A stretch of DNA of 64,000 bases from Caldimicrobium sp. (GTDB lineage Bacteria; Desulfobacterota; Thermodesulfobacteria; Thermodesulfobacteriales; Thermodesulfobacteriaceae). The stretch covers positions 1 through 64,000 of the forward strand of contig JANXCE010000004.1 of NCBI GenBank assembly GCA_025059715.1, given 5' to 3'. Below are positions 34,061 through 44,073 of this stretch, piece after piece. The notes beneath the pieces were generated by a model, which saw nothing but the letters and a program-made list of their open reading frames with translations, made no database searches and was not told the DNA's origin. Position numbers and translations under genes: made by a program. The number at the start of each line of letters is the position of its first letter. Position 1 is the first letter of the stretch.

Positions 34061-35455
34061 ATGATTGAGCTAAAGAATAAGTTACAACTTGCGCCCCAGC
34101 TAATACTTACTCCACAACTCAAAATTCTTTTAAAGATCCTTCAATTTAATACTATAGAACTTAACGAGTATCTTCTTCAGGAGGTCCAAAGCAACCCTTT
34201 TTTAGAAATAGAATTTAATGACCTTTTAGACAGAACATTTCAAAACGAGGAGAAAGAAATTCACTTGACTGATGAATTTAACTGGGAAGAGCCAATTCTT
34301 TTAGAGCCCAAGTTTCTTATCTATACTTCAGAGGAACCAGAGGATGAAGGGTCCTTATTAGAGCGTAGCCTGGGCACGGAGGAAACCCTTACCGAACACC
34401 TCTTCTGGCAATTGGGTTTTCACGAATTGAGTCCCCTGGAGCGCGAAATAGCTCAACATATCATTGGTAACCTCAATGAGAGGGGTTATCTTGTTGTCTC
34501 TCCCCAAGATATTTCCAACGATCTTGGAGTGCCCTTGGAACAGGTAGAAAGGATTAGAACCCTAATAAAAACCCTTGATCCCGTTGGAGTTGCCTCTCTT
34601 GATTTGAAGGAATGTCTTCTTGAACAGCTGAAATTTTTAGGCTATTCTAAAGATTCTCTTCCATGGCTTTTGATTGAAAGAAGCTTAGAGGAGATACCTG
34701 AAGGAGCAGAGGTTTTAGCTCAAAAATATGGTTGCTCCTTAGATTCTATTCAGGAAGCCTTAGATGTAATAAAAAGTCTTGAACCTTATCCTGCACGAAA
34801 CTTTTTTTCTACTCGAGGCATCTATTTTGAGCCTGACTTACGCTTTTTCAAAGAAGAGGGCTTGTGGAAAGTTGAAGTATTAAGGGATAAAAATTTTAAA
34901 GTGTGTTTTAATTCTGTGTACTATAGATTCATCAACAACAAAAGATTATTAAACAAAGCTAAAGCCAAGGAGTTTCTCCGTGAAAAATTAAGAAGTGCGG
35001 AACATCTACTAAAGGCACTTGACAGCAGATATACTACTCTTTACAAGGTAGGGAAAGCCATTTTGGAAACCCAATGGGAATTTTTAGAGAAGGGAATTAA
35101 ATTTTTCAAACCTCTAACCCTTAAAGAGCTATCCAGATTAACTAACTTTCATGAATCTACTTTGAGCAGAGTAATAAGTCATAAATATGTTGATACCCCT
35201 ATAGGAGTTTTTCCTTTAAAATTCTTCTTTTCAACGGGTTATCAAACTCAGCGAGGTGAAAGTGTATCCGCAGTGGCTATAAAGGACTACATAAAGGAGA
35301 TAATTTCTCAGGAGGATCCCAAAGAACCCTTTAGTGATAATGAAATAAGTCAAATACTCTTAAAGAAATATGGTCTTAAAATTGCAAGACGAACTATCAC
35401 TAAGTATAGAGAAGAGCTTGGTATTCCCTCTATTAGAGAAAGAAAGAGGAAATAA
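34061..35455 (+). CDS. rpoN: RNA polymerase sigma-54 factor RpoN
   Basis: The 464-residue sigma factor has the Gln/Leu-rich region I (LAPQLILTPQLKILLKILQ), an acidic region II, the core-binding domain, a helix-turn-helix segment and the RpoN box ARRTITKYREELGIP at the C-terminus. It needs enhancer-binding AAA+ activators, none of which are in the window. It starts two bases after lptB. The flagellar cluster here has a candidate -24/-12 promoter. Confidence 0.96.
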   Translation: MIELKNKLQLAPQLILTPQLKILLKILQFNTIELNEYLLQEVQSNPFLEIEFNDLLDRTFQNEEKEIHLTDEFNWEEPILLEPKFLIYTSEEPEDEGSLLERSLGTEETLTEHLFWQLGFHELSPLEREIAQHIIGNLNERGYLVVSPQDISNDLGVPLEQVERIRTLIKTLDPVGVASLDLKECLLEQLKFLGYSKDSLPWLLIERSLEEIPEGAEVLAQKYGCSLDSIQEALDVIKSLEPYPARNFFSTRGIYFEPDLRFFKEEGLWKVEVLRDKNFKVCFNSVYYRFINNKRLLNKAKAKEFLREKLRSAEHLLKALDSRYTTLYKVGKAILETQWEFLEKGIKFFKPLTLKELSRLTNFHESTLSRVISHKYVDTPIGVFPLKFFFSTGYQTQRGESVSAVAIKDYIKEIISQEDPKEPFSDNEISQILLKKYGLKIARRTITKYREELGIPSIRERKRK

Positions 35456-35471
35456 TCTAAAGGAGGTGGCT

Positions 35472-35978
35472 ATGATAGAATTTAACTTTACTTTTAAGGG
35501 TATGGACTCTTCACCATCTATTGCTCAATATGCGGAGAAAAAATTCTCCAGGTTAGAGAGATATTTTTATGGTCCAGTCCATGCCCATGTAATATTAAGA
35601 CGAGAGAAATTTAGAGAGATTGTGGAGGTCATCTTGAATGGAGATGGTGAGACTATAGTGGTAAAGGAAGAAACTGATGATATCTATTCCTCAATAGATT
35701 TTGCCTACGAATCCTTAGAGAAACAGGTTAAAAAACTTAAAGAAAAAAGACAAGAACATAGACCTCCACGGGTTCTTCCTCAAGTTGTTACCGAGAGACG
35801 AGAAGGGGTTATTGTGCAAACCACTAAGGTGAATCCTCTTACCACACAGGATGCAATTAGACTTTTTCTTAACGGTAAAGACAAGTTTTTTCTCTTTTAT
35901 AATACAGACTACGAGAAGATTTGTTGTTTTTATCGTGAGGGGGAGGATATTATCCTACTAATACCAGAGATGGCTTAA
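35472..35978 (+). CDS. hpf: Ribosome hibernation promoting factor (long form)
   Basis: The track start lies inside rpoN; the ATG at 35472 after AAGGAGG gives 168 residues. The N-terminal HPF/YfiA domain (IEFNFTFKGMDSSPSIAQYAEKKFSRLERYF) is followed by a linker and a C-terminal dimerisation domain (TTKVNPLTTQDAIRLFLNGKDKFFLFYN), so it is the long form that makes 100S ribosomes. The position after rpoN is canonical. Confidence 0.93.
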   Translation: MIEFNFTFKGMDSSPSIAQYAEKKFSRLERYFYGPVHAHVILRREKFREIVEVILNGDGETIVVKEETDDIYSSIDFAYESLEKQVKKLKEKRQEHRPPRVLPQVVTERREGVIVQTTKVNPLTTQDAIRLFLNGKDKFFLFYNTDYEKICCFYREGEDIILLIPEMA

Positions 35979-36847
35979 TGGGAATTCATTTAGTTATTGT
36001 TACAGGTGAATCAGGAGCTGGCAAAAGCACAGTGTTAAAAGCTTTAGAAGATTTAGATTATTTGGCCATCGAAAATTTTCCCATAAGACTGCTCATTCCC
36101 TTTATAGAGGAATTAACTAATATTGGTTCTACGGAGAAAGTTGCTTTAGTTATGGATCTTAGAGATCCTTACTTTATAAAAGAAGCCCCAAAAGGACTTT
36201 TAGAGCTTAAAAGAAAAGGTTACTCCTACGACTTAATTTATCTTTCTGCTGACACGGAGGTTTTGCTCACTAGATTTAGCCAAACAAGAAGAACTCACCC
36301 TCTTTTAAAAGATTTCAAGGACCTTAGAAAGGCCATTGAAGCGGAAAAGGAGCTTTTCTCTCCTCTTAAGGCATTTGCTACCCTCTATTTAAATACTTCT
36401 CAATATAATGTGCATCAATTGAGACACCATATATTTACCTTATTTGGCAAGGGGGCACCTTCTCAAAAGCCCCTTTTGCATATAATATCCTTTGGTTATA
36501 AATATGGGATTCCATCAGAGGTTAATTATCTCTTCGATGCCCGTATATTGCCTAATCCCTATTTTATTCCTGAGTTAAATCCTCTTACTGGTATAGATCA
36601 AAGAATAAAAAATTTTCTTCTTCAAAATAGCAAAACAGAGGTGTTGTTGAATTATTTAGTAAACTATTTAAAATGGGCTATACAAATGCATCTTGAAGAG
36701 GGGAGAAAATTGATTATTGTTGGTATAGGATGCACCGGTGGTAAACATAGAAGCCCTGCAATAGCTTATATGTTAGCGGAGCGAATTACTAAGGATTTTC
36801 CTAATATAGAGGTAGTAGTGACCCTTAGAGATGTGGAAAGAGGTTAG
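35978..36847 (+). CDS. rapZ: RNase adapter RapZ
   Basis: The 289-residue protein has the Walker A GESGAGKSTVLKALEDL, a following block AIENFPIRLL, and the C-terminal domain with LIIVGIGCTGGKHRSPAIAYML, the family's signature. In enteric bacteria RapZ senses glucosamine-6-phosphate and guides RNase E to the GlmZ RNA. GlmS is encoded 9 kb away here, but no GlmZ-like RNA was seen. The position in the rpoN-hpf neighbourhood is standard, except that ptsN is missing. TAATG coupling to hpf. Confidence 0.95.
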   Translation: MGIHLVIVTGESGAGKSTVLKALEDLDYLAIENFPIRLLIPFIEELTNIGSTEKVALVMDLRDPYFIKEAPKGLLELKRKGYSYDLIYLSADTEVLLTRFSQTRRTHPLLKDFKDLRKAIEAEKELFSPLKAFATLYLNTSQYNVHQLRHHIFTLFGKGAPSQKPLLHIISFGYKYGIPSEVNYLFDARILPNPYFIPELNPLTGIDQRIKNFLLQNSKTEVLLNYLVNYLKWAIQMHLEEGRKLIIVGIGCTGGKHRSPAIAYMLAERITKDFPNIEVVVTLRDVERG

Positions 36848-37310
36848 AGCTATTCCTATTGAAGATCCCTCAGAAATTCAAACTCTTTACCAAATTGAGA
36901 CAGAGACCTTTGGAGATTTAGCTTGGAGTTGGGGGATGTTAGAAGGGGAATTGAGGCATCCCTTTTCTAAAGGCTTACTTTTAAGACTCCATTCCCAACC
37001 TCTTGGCTATGCTCTTTATCGTAGACAAGAGAGAGAGGGAGAATTGTTAAGATTGGCAATCAAACCTGATTATCAAGGCAAGGGTTTAGGTAAATATCTT
37101 CTCTCTGAGCTCTTTAAGAGATTGATCTCCGAGGGAGTGGAAAGGCTTTATTTGGAAGTTTCTGAAGTGAATCAGAGGGGTTTGAAATTTTACGAAAGAA
37201 TGGGTTTTAAGTTACTGGGAAAAAGAGAAAATTATTATAAATGGGGAGAACATGCAAGAGTTCTATATATTTCTCTAAAGGAGGTAAAGGATGATAAAGG
37301 TTGCTATTAA
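36831..37310 (+). CDS. rimI: GNAT N-acetyltransferase, RimI-like
   Basis: The 159-residue protein has the GNAT acetyl-CoA motif LAIKPDYQGKGLGKYLLSELF and a following strand YLEVSEVNQRGLKFYERMGFKLLGKRENYY, which is the pattern of RimI-type ribosomal-protein N-acetyltransferases. It overlaps both rapZ (17 bases) and the next gene (20 bases), so it is part of the operon. The substrate (S18 in E. coli) is an inference. Confidence 0.85.
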   Translation: MWKEVRAIPIEDPSEIQTLYQIETETFGDLAWSWGMLEGELRHPFSKGLLLRLHSQPLGYALYRRQEREGELLRLAIKPDYQGKGLGKYLLSELFKRLISEGVERLYLEVSEVNQRGLKFYERMGFKLLGKRENYYKWGEHARVLYISLKEVKDDKGCY

Positions 37311-38295
37311 TGGTTTTGGTAGAATAGGTAGGGCGGTATTGAGAGCACGTTTTAAATATCCAGAGTTTAATCAGATTGAAATTACCGCCATTAATGATCT
37401 CTCTTCCCCTCAAATGTTAGCTCATCTTTTTAAGTATGATTCTATTTTTGGGAAACTACCTTATGAAGTCTATGTGAAGGGAGATTATATAATAGTTAAT
37501 GAGAAGGAGATTCGCATTTTTCAAGAAAGTGATCCAGAAAGGATACCCTGGAGAGAAGCTGGGATTGACTATGTTATTGAAGCTACAGGTCTTTTTACTG
37601 ATGGTGAATTAGCAAGAAAGCACCTAAAGGCAGGAGCTAAAAGGGTAATTATTACTGCACCTGCCAAAAATGAAGATGTAACTATCGTGATGGGAGTAAA
37701 CGAGGAGGATTACGATCCCTCTAAGCACTTTATTGTCTCTAATGCTTCATGCACTACAAATTGTCTTGCTCCAATACTTGCGCTCCTCTCGCGTTATTAT
37801 GAGATAGAAAAGGGTTTTATGACCACAGTGCATGCCTATACAAATGATCAAAGGCTTCTTGATATGGTTCACAAAAGAGATTTTCGCAGAGCAAGAGCAG
37901 CGGCACTCAATATGATACCTACTTCTACTGGAGTGATGAAGGCTTTACAAAAGATACTACCCCATTTGGCAGATAAAATTGAAGGATTATCCATTAGGGT
38001 CCCAACCTCCGATGTCTCTCTTCTGGATTTGGTTATTAAGATCAAAGGAGAAACTACCACCGCAGAGGTAAATAGAATATTTAGGGAAAATCAAAGTAGA
38101 TATATTAGTTATGTGGAAGAACCCCTTGTGTCACAAGACTTTATCGGTGACCCCCATAGTGCTATAATAGATGGTCTATCTACCAAAGTAATCCAAAAGG
38201 ACCTAATCAAAATCCTTGCTTGGTATGATAATGAATGGGGATATTCAGTGAGGCTTCTTGACTTGGCAAATTTTATGATAAGTAAAGAATTTTAG
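37291..38295 (+). CDS. gap: Glyceraldehyde-3-phosphate dehydrogenase, standard type
   Basis: The 334-residue enzyme shows the Rossmann start (KVAINGFGRIGRAVLRA), the catalytic Cys in SNASCTTNCLAP near residue 153, HAYTNDQ, and WYDNEWGYSVRLLDL at the end. The Asp in AINDLSS suggests NAD preference. It interconverts glyceraldehyde-3-phosphate and 1,3-bisphosphoglycerate. It starts inside rimI with GGAGG before the ATG. A second, different Gap homologue lies 4 kb downstream. Confidence 0.95.
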   Translation: MIKVAINGFGRIGRAVLRARFKYPEFNQIEITAINDLSSPQMLAHLFKYDSIFGKLPYEVYVKGDYIIVNEKEIRIFQESDPERIPWREAGIDYVIEATGLFTDGELARKHLKAGAKRVIITAPAKNEDVTIVMGVNEEDYDPSKHFIVSNASCTTNCLAPILALLSRYYEIEKGFMTTVHAYTNDQRLLDMVHKRDFRRARAAALNMIPTSTGVMKALQKILPHLADKIEGLSIRVPTSDVSLLDLVIKIKGETTTAEVNRIFRENQSRYISYVEEPLVSQDFIGDPHSAIIDGLSTKVIQKDLIKILAWYDNEWGYSVRLLDLANFMISKEF

Positions 38296-38301
38296 ATATT
38301 A

Positions 38302-41300
38302 ATGGGGAGCCCTGCTTTTACCTCCAAAGCACTATTAGCTAATTTAGCCCAAACTCAGGTTGTAGATATCAACTATGATCCAAAGTATGAGATATTTTTC
38401 GAGATATTTAGAGACTTTCCCGCCCTAAAAAAACAAATTGCCTTTCTTTTGCGTGAAATTTTTCATCCCTTTCGTAATAACAAACTTGTTTTGGAGGAAT
38501 TTAGAGGCTTTTTCTTAAAGAACCTCTCTCTTTTAATAAGGAGTAGCTCCAAGGAAAAGGGGCTTTACACACTATTTGAGCTTCTCTTTAAATTTTTTGG
38601 AGAAGATAGGCATCTTAACATAAGGACTGCAGAAACCTATTATGCTATTCTTGACAGGACCTTGGAGCTACTTAAGAAGGAAGAGTTTGCTCCATTATCA
38701 CCTATATTAAAAGAAATACTTAAAGCGGGAGCAGAATTACCAGATCACATTTTCTTCGCTTTCTTGGAAAACTACTACTCCTTTAAAAGGTTAGCCAAAA
38801 AATTTACTAAATTTGATTTAGATGAAGAATTTATCCTAATCTTAGAGCGCTTACTTATAAAATACTTTGGCCTTGTTTATCAAATATGGGAAAAGCAAAA
38901 ATTCCCAGAGGCTGATTTTTTGCTACCCTTTAGGGAACACTTTAAGGCTCAAGCTTCCAAACTTTCCCAACTACTTCTTCTGCCTGATCATTTGGACTTA
39001 CTTCGTGCGGTTAAAAATTTTGTTCAAAACCTGATTAGCGAAGAAGAAAGTTCTCTCTCGGAAGAAGAAAAGCTATCTCTACTCTTTCAATTTATTGAAA
39101 ATCCCCTTTTACTCCTCCTTCACGAAGAACTCATTAAGGAAGTCAACCTTATTCTTTTAAAGTTAATTGAGAGTAAACCTTCGGAGAAATTAGAGGAATT
39201 CTTGATCAAATTTTTCTCCATTCTTAAAGAAAAATCTAATCTCTATCCTTGGACTGCCTTTGAGTGTATTAAAAATATAGGTATATCGATTTTAAATAAG
39301 AGAGCGGTATATCTGTCGGAGGTATTAATTAATGAGATAATAAAGTATGGTTTTTTCCCCCCCGAAGTAGATGGGATTGACGAACATTGGAGAATCAAAC
39401 AGAACCCCAACCATCTACTTAATATAAAGAGTTGGTTGGAGATCTTTAAAACTCATCCTGAATGGTGTAGTAGCTTACTTTCCGCTTTACTCGTTAATCT
39501 AAAACTTTACGGTGTTTCCATTAAAGATACAGATTTATTTCAAAGAGAGATCACTTCACTCCTTAATTCTCCTATAAAACCCGTTTATAATTTAGTTAAG
39601 CAATTTTGTAAAATTTTTCCTGTATACTTCAATGAAATAGGTGCGGAGGGCTTAATTAGAGATCTCTCTACGGAGATTGACGAACTTTTTCAGAGAAAAG
39701 ATACTCTCTTACACTTTTTAAGAAAATTCATTCACATTGAAAACTCCAGCTTAGCTATAGATTTCATTAGAGATATTTTTAGATTCTGGTATACTCTTGA
39801 TGGTTCTTATATAAAGAAATATCTACCAGAGAATATTTGGAAAAGAGTCACATCAGAAGAACTATCTTACCATATAATTACCCAGAAGATTCTGGTAGCT
39901 CTTCTTAGATCCCTCTCAATTTATGATTTAGATGAGTTTTTAGAATTGGATCTTTCCTTGATAAGGCAACAAATAGAAAACTTTGCCGAGGTGGAAGAGC
40001 ACAAAAAAAAGATTCTCTGGATGATTCATCTTTTTAAATTAGAAAAACAAAAGTATTTTGGATATCTAACAGATTTAGAAAGTTTTATAGAGCAATACAG
40101 GACTTTGGGGTTTACTTTTGTTGAGGAGATTCCCTCTTTACTTCAGGAACAGAGTATAAACAAAAAGATCGAAACTCTTCTTAATTGGCTGAGACTTCTA
40201 AAGGAGGAATATATACTATCTCCCCAAAAGTTTACCCCAGTAGAGGAGATCTTTTTTAAGAGACATGTGGCAGTTGATATTCCTTCTATGTATGGGCGAT
40301 ATAAGGAAAAAAAATTCGATGCCTTAGGTTTAACTTATAGATTAGAGTATCTTTTGGAAAACCTCTTTGAAGATTTAGTTGAAAACTTTAAGATAGAATT
40401 TCTAACAAAAGAGAAATTTTATGATATTTTAAATATCCTCTCTCTTTTTCAAAGAGCTCTGGAAAACGATGGTATCTCCTCTCAAAAGTTCAACATGTAT
40501 TTAGATCTTTTAAAGAATTCGCTTCTGAGTTATCCCCTCTCTTTTTGGCAGTATTTGGATATTTTTAAGGGGTTAATGGATGGGATTCAACACATAATTA
40601 AGTCCTACTACATCAATCCCTATCTTAAAGTATTTCCTTTAATTTTTGAAAGTATTAATCCCCAGGCCCTTAAAGATAAATACAAAAAGCATTTTCGTAA
40701 TAAGGAGAAAGAGGTGATTTATTATTGTATAAGTGAAGAGGTTGTAAGGGATATTTTGGTTTCGGGATTTGTAATAAGAGCTCTTGATAATTTTTTAAAG
40801 AAGGTTTACCTTGCGCTAACCACAACCAAAGACAAAGTAAAGGAAGAAGATTTAAATCTACTTTTAAGTTTGGATTTTCGCAAGGCAATTTCTTTTTTGG
40901 ATGCACCAAATCCTTTGGCTAATGATCTTATTTATCTTGGTGGTAAGGCTTATAATTTGATGCGAATTTCCCAGCTCCCGCAAAAGTGGGTTAGGATTCC
41001 TCAAGGCGTGGTTTTAACTACTGAGGTCTTTAGATGTTATCAGTTGTTTAAGAAGTATCCCTTGATCTGGAGAGAGTATGAATCTTTAGTGAGAGAGGCG
41101 GTAAGGGTGATTGAAAGTAAGACTGGCAAGAGCTTTGGCTCTTCTCAAAATCCGCTCTTATTGAGCATAAGGAGTGGTTCTGCTATTTCCATGCCTGGAA
41201 TGATGAGTTCTCTTTTAAATGTAGGTCTAAACATTGGGATCGTTGAGGGTATCGCCGAGAGGACACAAAATCTTTGGTTTGCCTGGGATACCTATAGAAG

Positions 41301-42402
41301 ATTTATCCAAAGTTGGGCTATGTCACAGGGGGTTCCTCGGGATTTCTTTAATAGATTAATGAGGGAGCATAAGAGAAAATATCGCGTTAAAGTGAAGAGA
41401 GAATTTTCTGGAGAGGAGATGCGAGAATTAGCTTTACTCTATCGACGGGAGGTAGAAAAGCTTGGTATCCCCATATTAGATGATCCCTGGGAACAACTCT
41501 TTAAAGGAATTGAGCTGATTCTCAGTTCCTGGTATCATCAAAAAGCCTCCTTTTATAGGGAGATTATGGAAATCGCAGAAGAATGGGGTACTGCTATTAT
41601 CATTCAGGAAATGGTCTTTGGCAACAAGGGATCATACTCTGGCACTGGAGTAACCTTTACCACTTCACCTTTAGGGAAGTTTCCTAGAATTTTACTCTGG
41701 GGTGATTATACCCCCTACAATCAGGGAGAAGATATTGTTTCGGGGCTGGTCAATGCTCTTCCTATTTCTATTGAACAGAGGAAGATAGAGGGTAGGGAAG
41801 GGCCTTCTCTTGAAGAGGCCTTTCCTGAGATCTATAGAGCTCTGCTTGAATTTTCTTATTATTTAGTCTATGAGGAAGGATGGGATCATCAGGAAATTGA
41901 ATTTACCTTTGAAAGCGAAAATCCCAAGGATCTTTATATTCTACAGATAAGGGATATTATTTTGAGAGATGAAAAAATATTGCCTTCCTTTCAGAAAAAA
42001 GCTTTAAAAAATCTTTACTATTTAGGCAGGGGAATTGGAGTGTCGGGTAGTTTAGTGTCGGGAAGGGTGGTCTTCACTTTGGAGGATATATTAACACTAA
42101 AGGAAGAGGGAGAACCTCTTATTTTATTACGATATGATACTGTTCCTGAAAATATTAAGGAAATCTCTCTGGTTGATGGTTTACTCACTGCAAGAGGGGG
42201 ACAGACCTCACACGCAGCCATAGTTGCTGGTAGGTTAGGCAAAGTTTGTGTCGTTGGTTGTGAGGACTTGCGAATTGATGATTTGAAAAAATCCGCTAAA
42301 CTTAGTAATCAAGTGCTTCATCTGGGGGATTGGATAACTTTGAATGGAATAACTGGGGATATCTATAAAGGAAAAATAGAAACAAAGAGGAGGGAGCTAT
42401 GA
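38302..42402 (+). CDS. Large PPDK-like ATP-grasp/phosphohistidine fusion protein
   Basis: The 1366-residue protein has a long helical N-terminal region (about residues 1-860) of unknown family and a C-terminal part like pyruvate phosphate dikinase. The ATP-grasp block (LLSIRSGSAISMPGMMSSLLNVGLN) starts near residue 950, and the phosphohistidine domain has TARGGQTSHAAIVAGRLGKVCVVGCEDL near residue 1300. The C-terminal PEP/pyruvate TIM barrel is absent, so PEP or pyruvate cannot be made by this chain alone. It may transfer phosphate to another acceptor, like glucan water dikinase or rifampin phosphotransferase. It sits between two GAPDH genes, overlapping the second by four bases. Confidence 0.75.
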   Translation: MGSPAFTSKALLANLAQTQVVDINYDPKYEIFFEIFRDFPALKKQIAFLLREIFHPFRNNKLVLEEFRGFFLKNLSLLIRSSSKEKGLYTLFELLFKFFGEDRHLNIRTAETYYAILDRTLELLKKEEFAPLSPILKEILKAGAELPDHIFFAFLENYYSFKRLAKKFTKFDLDEEFILILERLLIKYFGLVYQIWEKQKFPEADFLLPFREHFKAQASKLSQLLLLPDHLDLLRAVKNFVQNLISEEESSLSEEEKLSLLFQFIENPLLLLLHEELIKEVNLILLKLIESKPSEKLEEFLIKFFSILKEKSNLYPWTAFECIKNIGISILNKRAVYLSEVLINEIIKYGFFPPEVDGIDEHWRIKQNPNHLLNIKSWLEIFKTHPEWCSSLLSALLVNLKLYGVSIKDTDLFQREITSLLNSPIKPVYNLVKQFCKIFPVYFNEIGAEGLIRDLSTEIDELFQRKDTLLHFLRKFIHIENSSLAIDFIRDIFRFWYTLDGSYIKKYLPENIWKRVTSEELSYHIITQKILVALLRSLSIYDLDEFLELDLSLIRQQIENFAEVEEHKKKILWMIHLFKLEKQKYFGYLTDLESFIEQYRTLGFTFVEEIPSLLQEQSINKKIETLLNWLRLLKEEYILSPQKFTPVEEIFFKRHVAVDIPSMYGRYKEKKFDALGLTYRLEYLLENLFEDLVENFKIEFLTKEKFYDILNILSLFQRALENDGISSQKFNMYLDLLKNSLLSYPLSFWQYLDIFKGLMDGIQHIIKSYYINPYLKVFPLIFESINPQALKDKYKKHFRNKEKEVIYYCISEEVVRDILVSGFVIRALDNFLKKVYLALTTTKDKVKEEDLNLLLSLDFRKAISFLDAPNPLANDLIYLGGKAYNLMRISQLPQKWVRIPQGVVLTTEVFRCYQLFKKYPLIWREYESLVREAVRVIESKTGKSFGSSQNPLLLSIRSGSAISMPGMMSSLLNVGLNIGIVEGIAERTQNLWFAWDTYRRFIQSWAMSQGVPRDFFNRLMREHKRKYRVKVKREFSGEEMRELALLYRREVEKLGIPILDDPWEQLFKGIELILSSWYHQKASFYREIMEIAEEWGTAIIIQEMVFGNKGSYSGTGVTFTTSPLGKFPRILLWGDYTPYNQGEDIVSGLVNALPISIEQRKIEGREGPSLEEAFPEIYRALLEFSYYLVYEEGWDHQEIEFTFESENPKDLYILQIRDIILRDEKILPSFQKKALKNLYYLGRGIGVSGSLVSGRVVFTLEDILTLKEEGEPLILLRYDTVPENIKEISLVDGLLTARGGQTSHAAIVAGRLGKVCVVGCEDLRIDDLKKSAKLSNQVLHLGDWITLNGITGDIYKGKIETKRREL

Positions 42403-43637
42403 AACTTGGTATAAACGGTTTAGGAAGAATAGGGAAACTTACCCTATGGCATCATGTAGCTCGTAAATATTTCTCCGAAATCGTAGTTAATCTCGGCAGA
42501 GAAGTGGGAACTTCCTTTACTGATATTGCGGAATATGTGGAAAAGGATAGCACCTACGGTTGGCTACCCGTTTGGTTATATGGTCATAGAGCCAAAAGGG
42601 TTATTGAGAATTTAGATGAAAAAGAGGGCACAATGTATATTGATGGAGTTAAGGTGAAATTTCTCAGAAAAAATAGAAATCCTAAGGATATTGAATGGAG
42701 AGAAGAAGGGGTGAGGTTGGTAGTTGATTGCACAGGTAAGTTTAGAGATCCTACGATAGAACCAGATAATCCTAAGGGCTCCGCAAGGGGGCATCTATTA
42801 GCTGGAGCGGAGAAAGTCATAATTTCCGCACCTTTTAAGGTCAAAAACAAAGACAAAGCTCTTCCTGAAGATACAATAACTCTGGTCTATGGAATCAATG
42901 AGGAAAGCTATCAACCGGAAAAACATCATATAATATCCTCTGCTTCTTGCACTACTACCTGTCTTGCTTACATGGTAAAACCACTAATAGATTATTTTGG
43001 TCCCGAGAGGATCCTTTCCGCGTCCATGGTAACTGTGCATGCTACAACCTCTTCTCAATCTATCTTGGATAGAGTTCCTAAAGAGGCAGAAAAGGATCTC
43101 CGCAGAGCAAGAAGTGTATTCAACAATATTATCCTCACCTCAACAGGGGCAGCGGAAGCCTTAGCTTTAGTAATACCAGAGATGAAAAAGATTGGTTTTA
43201 TGGCCGAGAGTGTTAGAGTTCCCTTAACAACAGGGAGTCTTATTATTCTTACAGTGAATATTCAGGATGAAAGTATAGAAAATCACATAAATCGAGATCT
43301 AATAAATCAGATATACAAAGAGGCCTCTGCCACCAAATACAAAGACTATCTTCTTTTTTCCATGGAACAAAATGTTTCTACAGACATAATAGGTTATCCT
43401 AAAGCTGCAGCCATTATTGAAGGGAGAGAGACCCACACCAGAACAGCTATTGCTCGAGTTGACCTCCATAAAGCTTGTGGGAACTTTGCTAAGGAAGAGA
43501 TACAAAGCCTTTCTTGTTCTCAAATTGAAATACCCATTACACAAGTTGTTGTCTATGGGTGGTATGACAATGAACTTGCCTCATACACCCATCTAATGGG
43601 AGATCTTACGGTATTTATTGCAGAAAAGATGTTGTAA
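42399..43637 (+). CDS. Divergent GAPDH-family dehydrogenase (long form)
   Basis: The 412-residue protein is clearly of the GAPDH family: INGLGRIGKLTLWHHVAR, catalytic Cys in SSASCTTTCLAYM near residue 182, VHATTSSQSILDRVPKEAEKDLRRARSVFNNI, and a C-terminal YGWYDNELASYTHLMGDL. It has about 80 more residues than gap, mostly before the Cys, and the cofactor region is altered (NLGREVG in place of the Asp loop). It might be an NADP-dependent or anabolic form. GGAGG precedes the ATG. Confidence 0.85.
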   Translation: MKLGINGLGRIGKLTLWHHVARKYFSEIVVNLGREVGTSFTDIAEYVEKDSTYGWLPVWLYGHRAKRVIENLDEKEGTMYIDGVKVKFLRKNRNPKDIEWREEGVRLVVDCTGKFRDPTIEPDNPKGSARGHLLAGAEKVIISAPFKVKNKDKALPEDTITLVYGINEESYQPEKHHIISSASCTTTCLAYMVKPLIDYFGPERILSASMVTVHATTSSQSILDRVPKEAEKDLRRARSVFNNIILTSTGAAEALALVIPEMKKIGFMAESVRVPLTTGSLIILTVNIQDESIENHINRDLINQIYKEASATKYKDYLLFSMEQNVSTDIIGYPKAAAIIEGRETHTRTAIARVDLHKACGNFAKEEIQSLSCSQIEIPITQVVVYGWYDNELASYTHLMGDLTVFIAEKML

Positions 43638-43641
43638 GATT

Positions 43642-44073
43642 ATGTTAAGGAGGAAAGGACGGGAAATTGCCTTACAGATCCTATACTTAATCGATGTAGT
43701 AGGATTAGATGTTGATAGAGCTTTAGAGACCTATTACAAATACCTCAACATTGAAGATGAAAGGGCCTTTGAGTTTGGCAGGAGCTTAGTAAAGGGAGTT
43801 GTAGCCCATAAGGAGCAACTTGATAATTATATAAAGAGGTATACCCCCTCTTGGCCTTTAGAACGATTAAATCTTACTGATAGAAACATTTTGCGCATAG
43901 CTCTATATGAATTCTTTTACTGCCCTGATATTCCCTATGTTGTCAGTATAAATGAGGCTGTAGAGCTTGCTAAGACCTTTAGCACTGATGAATCCCCTGC
44001 TTTTATCAACGGAGTTTTAGATCAAATTTACAAAAATGAAATTCAGTCCCAAGAAAGGAGACTTTTTAAATAG
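43642..44073 (+). CDS. nusB: Transcription antitermination factor NusB
   Basis: The ATG at 43642, just after the upstream stop, gives 143 residues; the track start lies inside the previous gene. The all-helical protein has the N-terminal KGREIALQILYLIDV and the C-terminal YVVSINEAVELAKTFSTDESPAFINGVLDQI, both hallmarks of NusB, which acts with NusE on boxA of rRNA leaders. It overlaps the methyltransferase gene by 38 bases. Confidence 0.94.
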   Translation: MLRRKGREIALQILYLIDVVGLDVDRALETYYKYLNIEDERAFEFGRSLVKGVVAHKEQLDNYIKRYTPSWPLERLNLTDRNILRIALYEFFYCPDIPYVVSINEAVELAKTFSTDESPAFINGVLDQIYKNEIQSQERRLFK

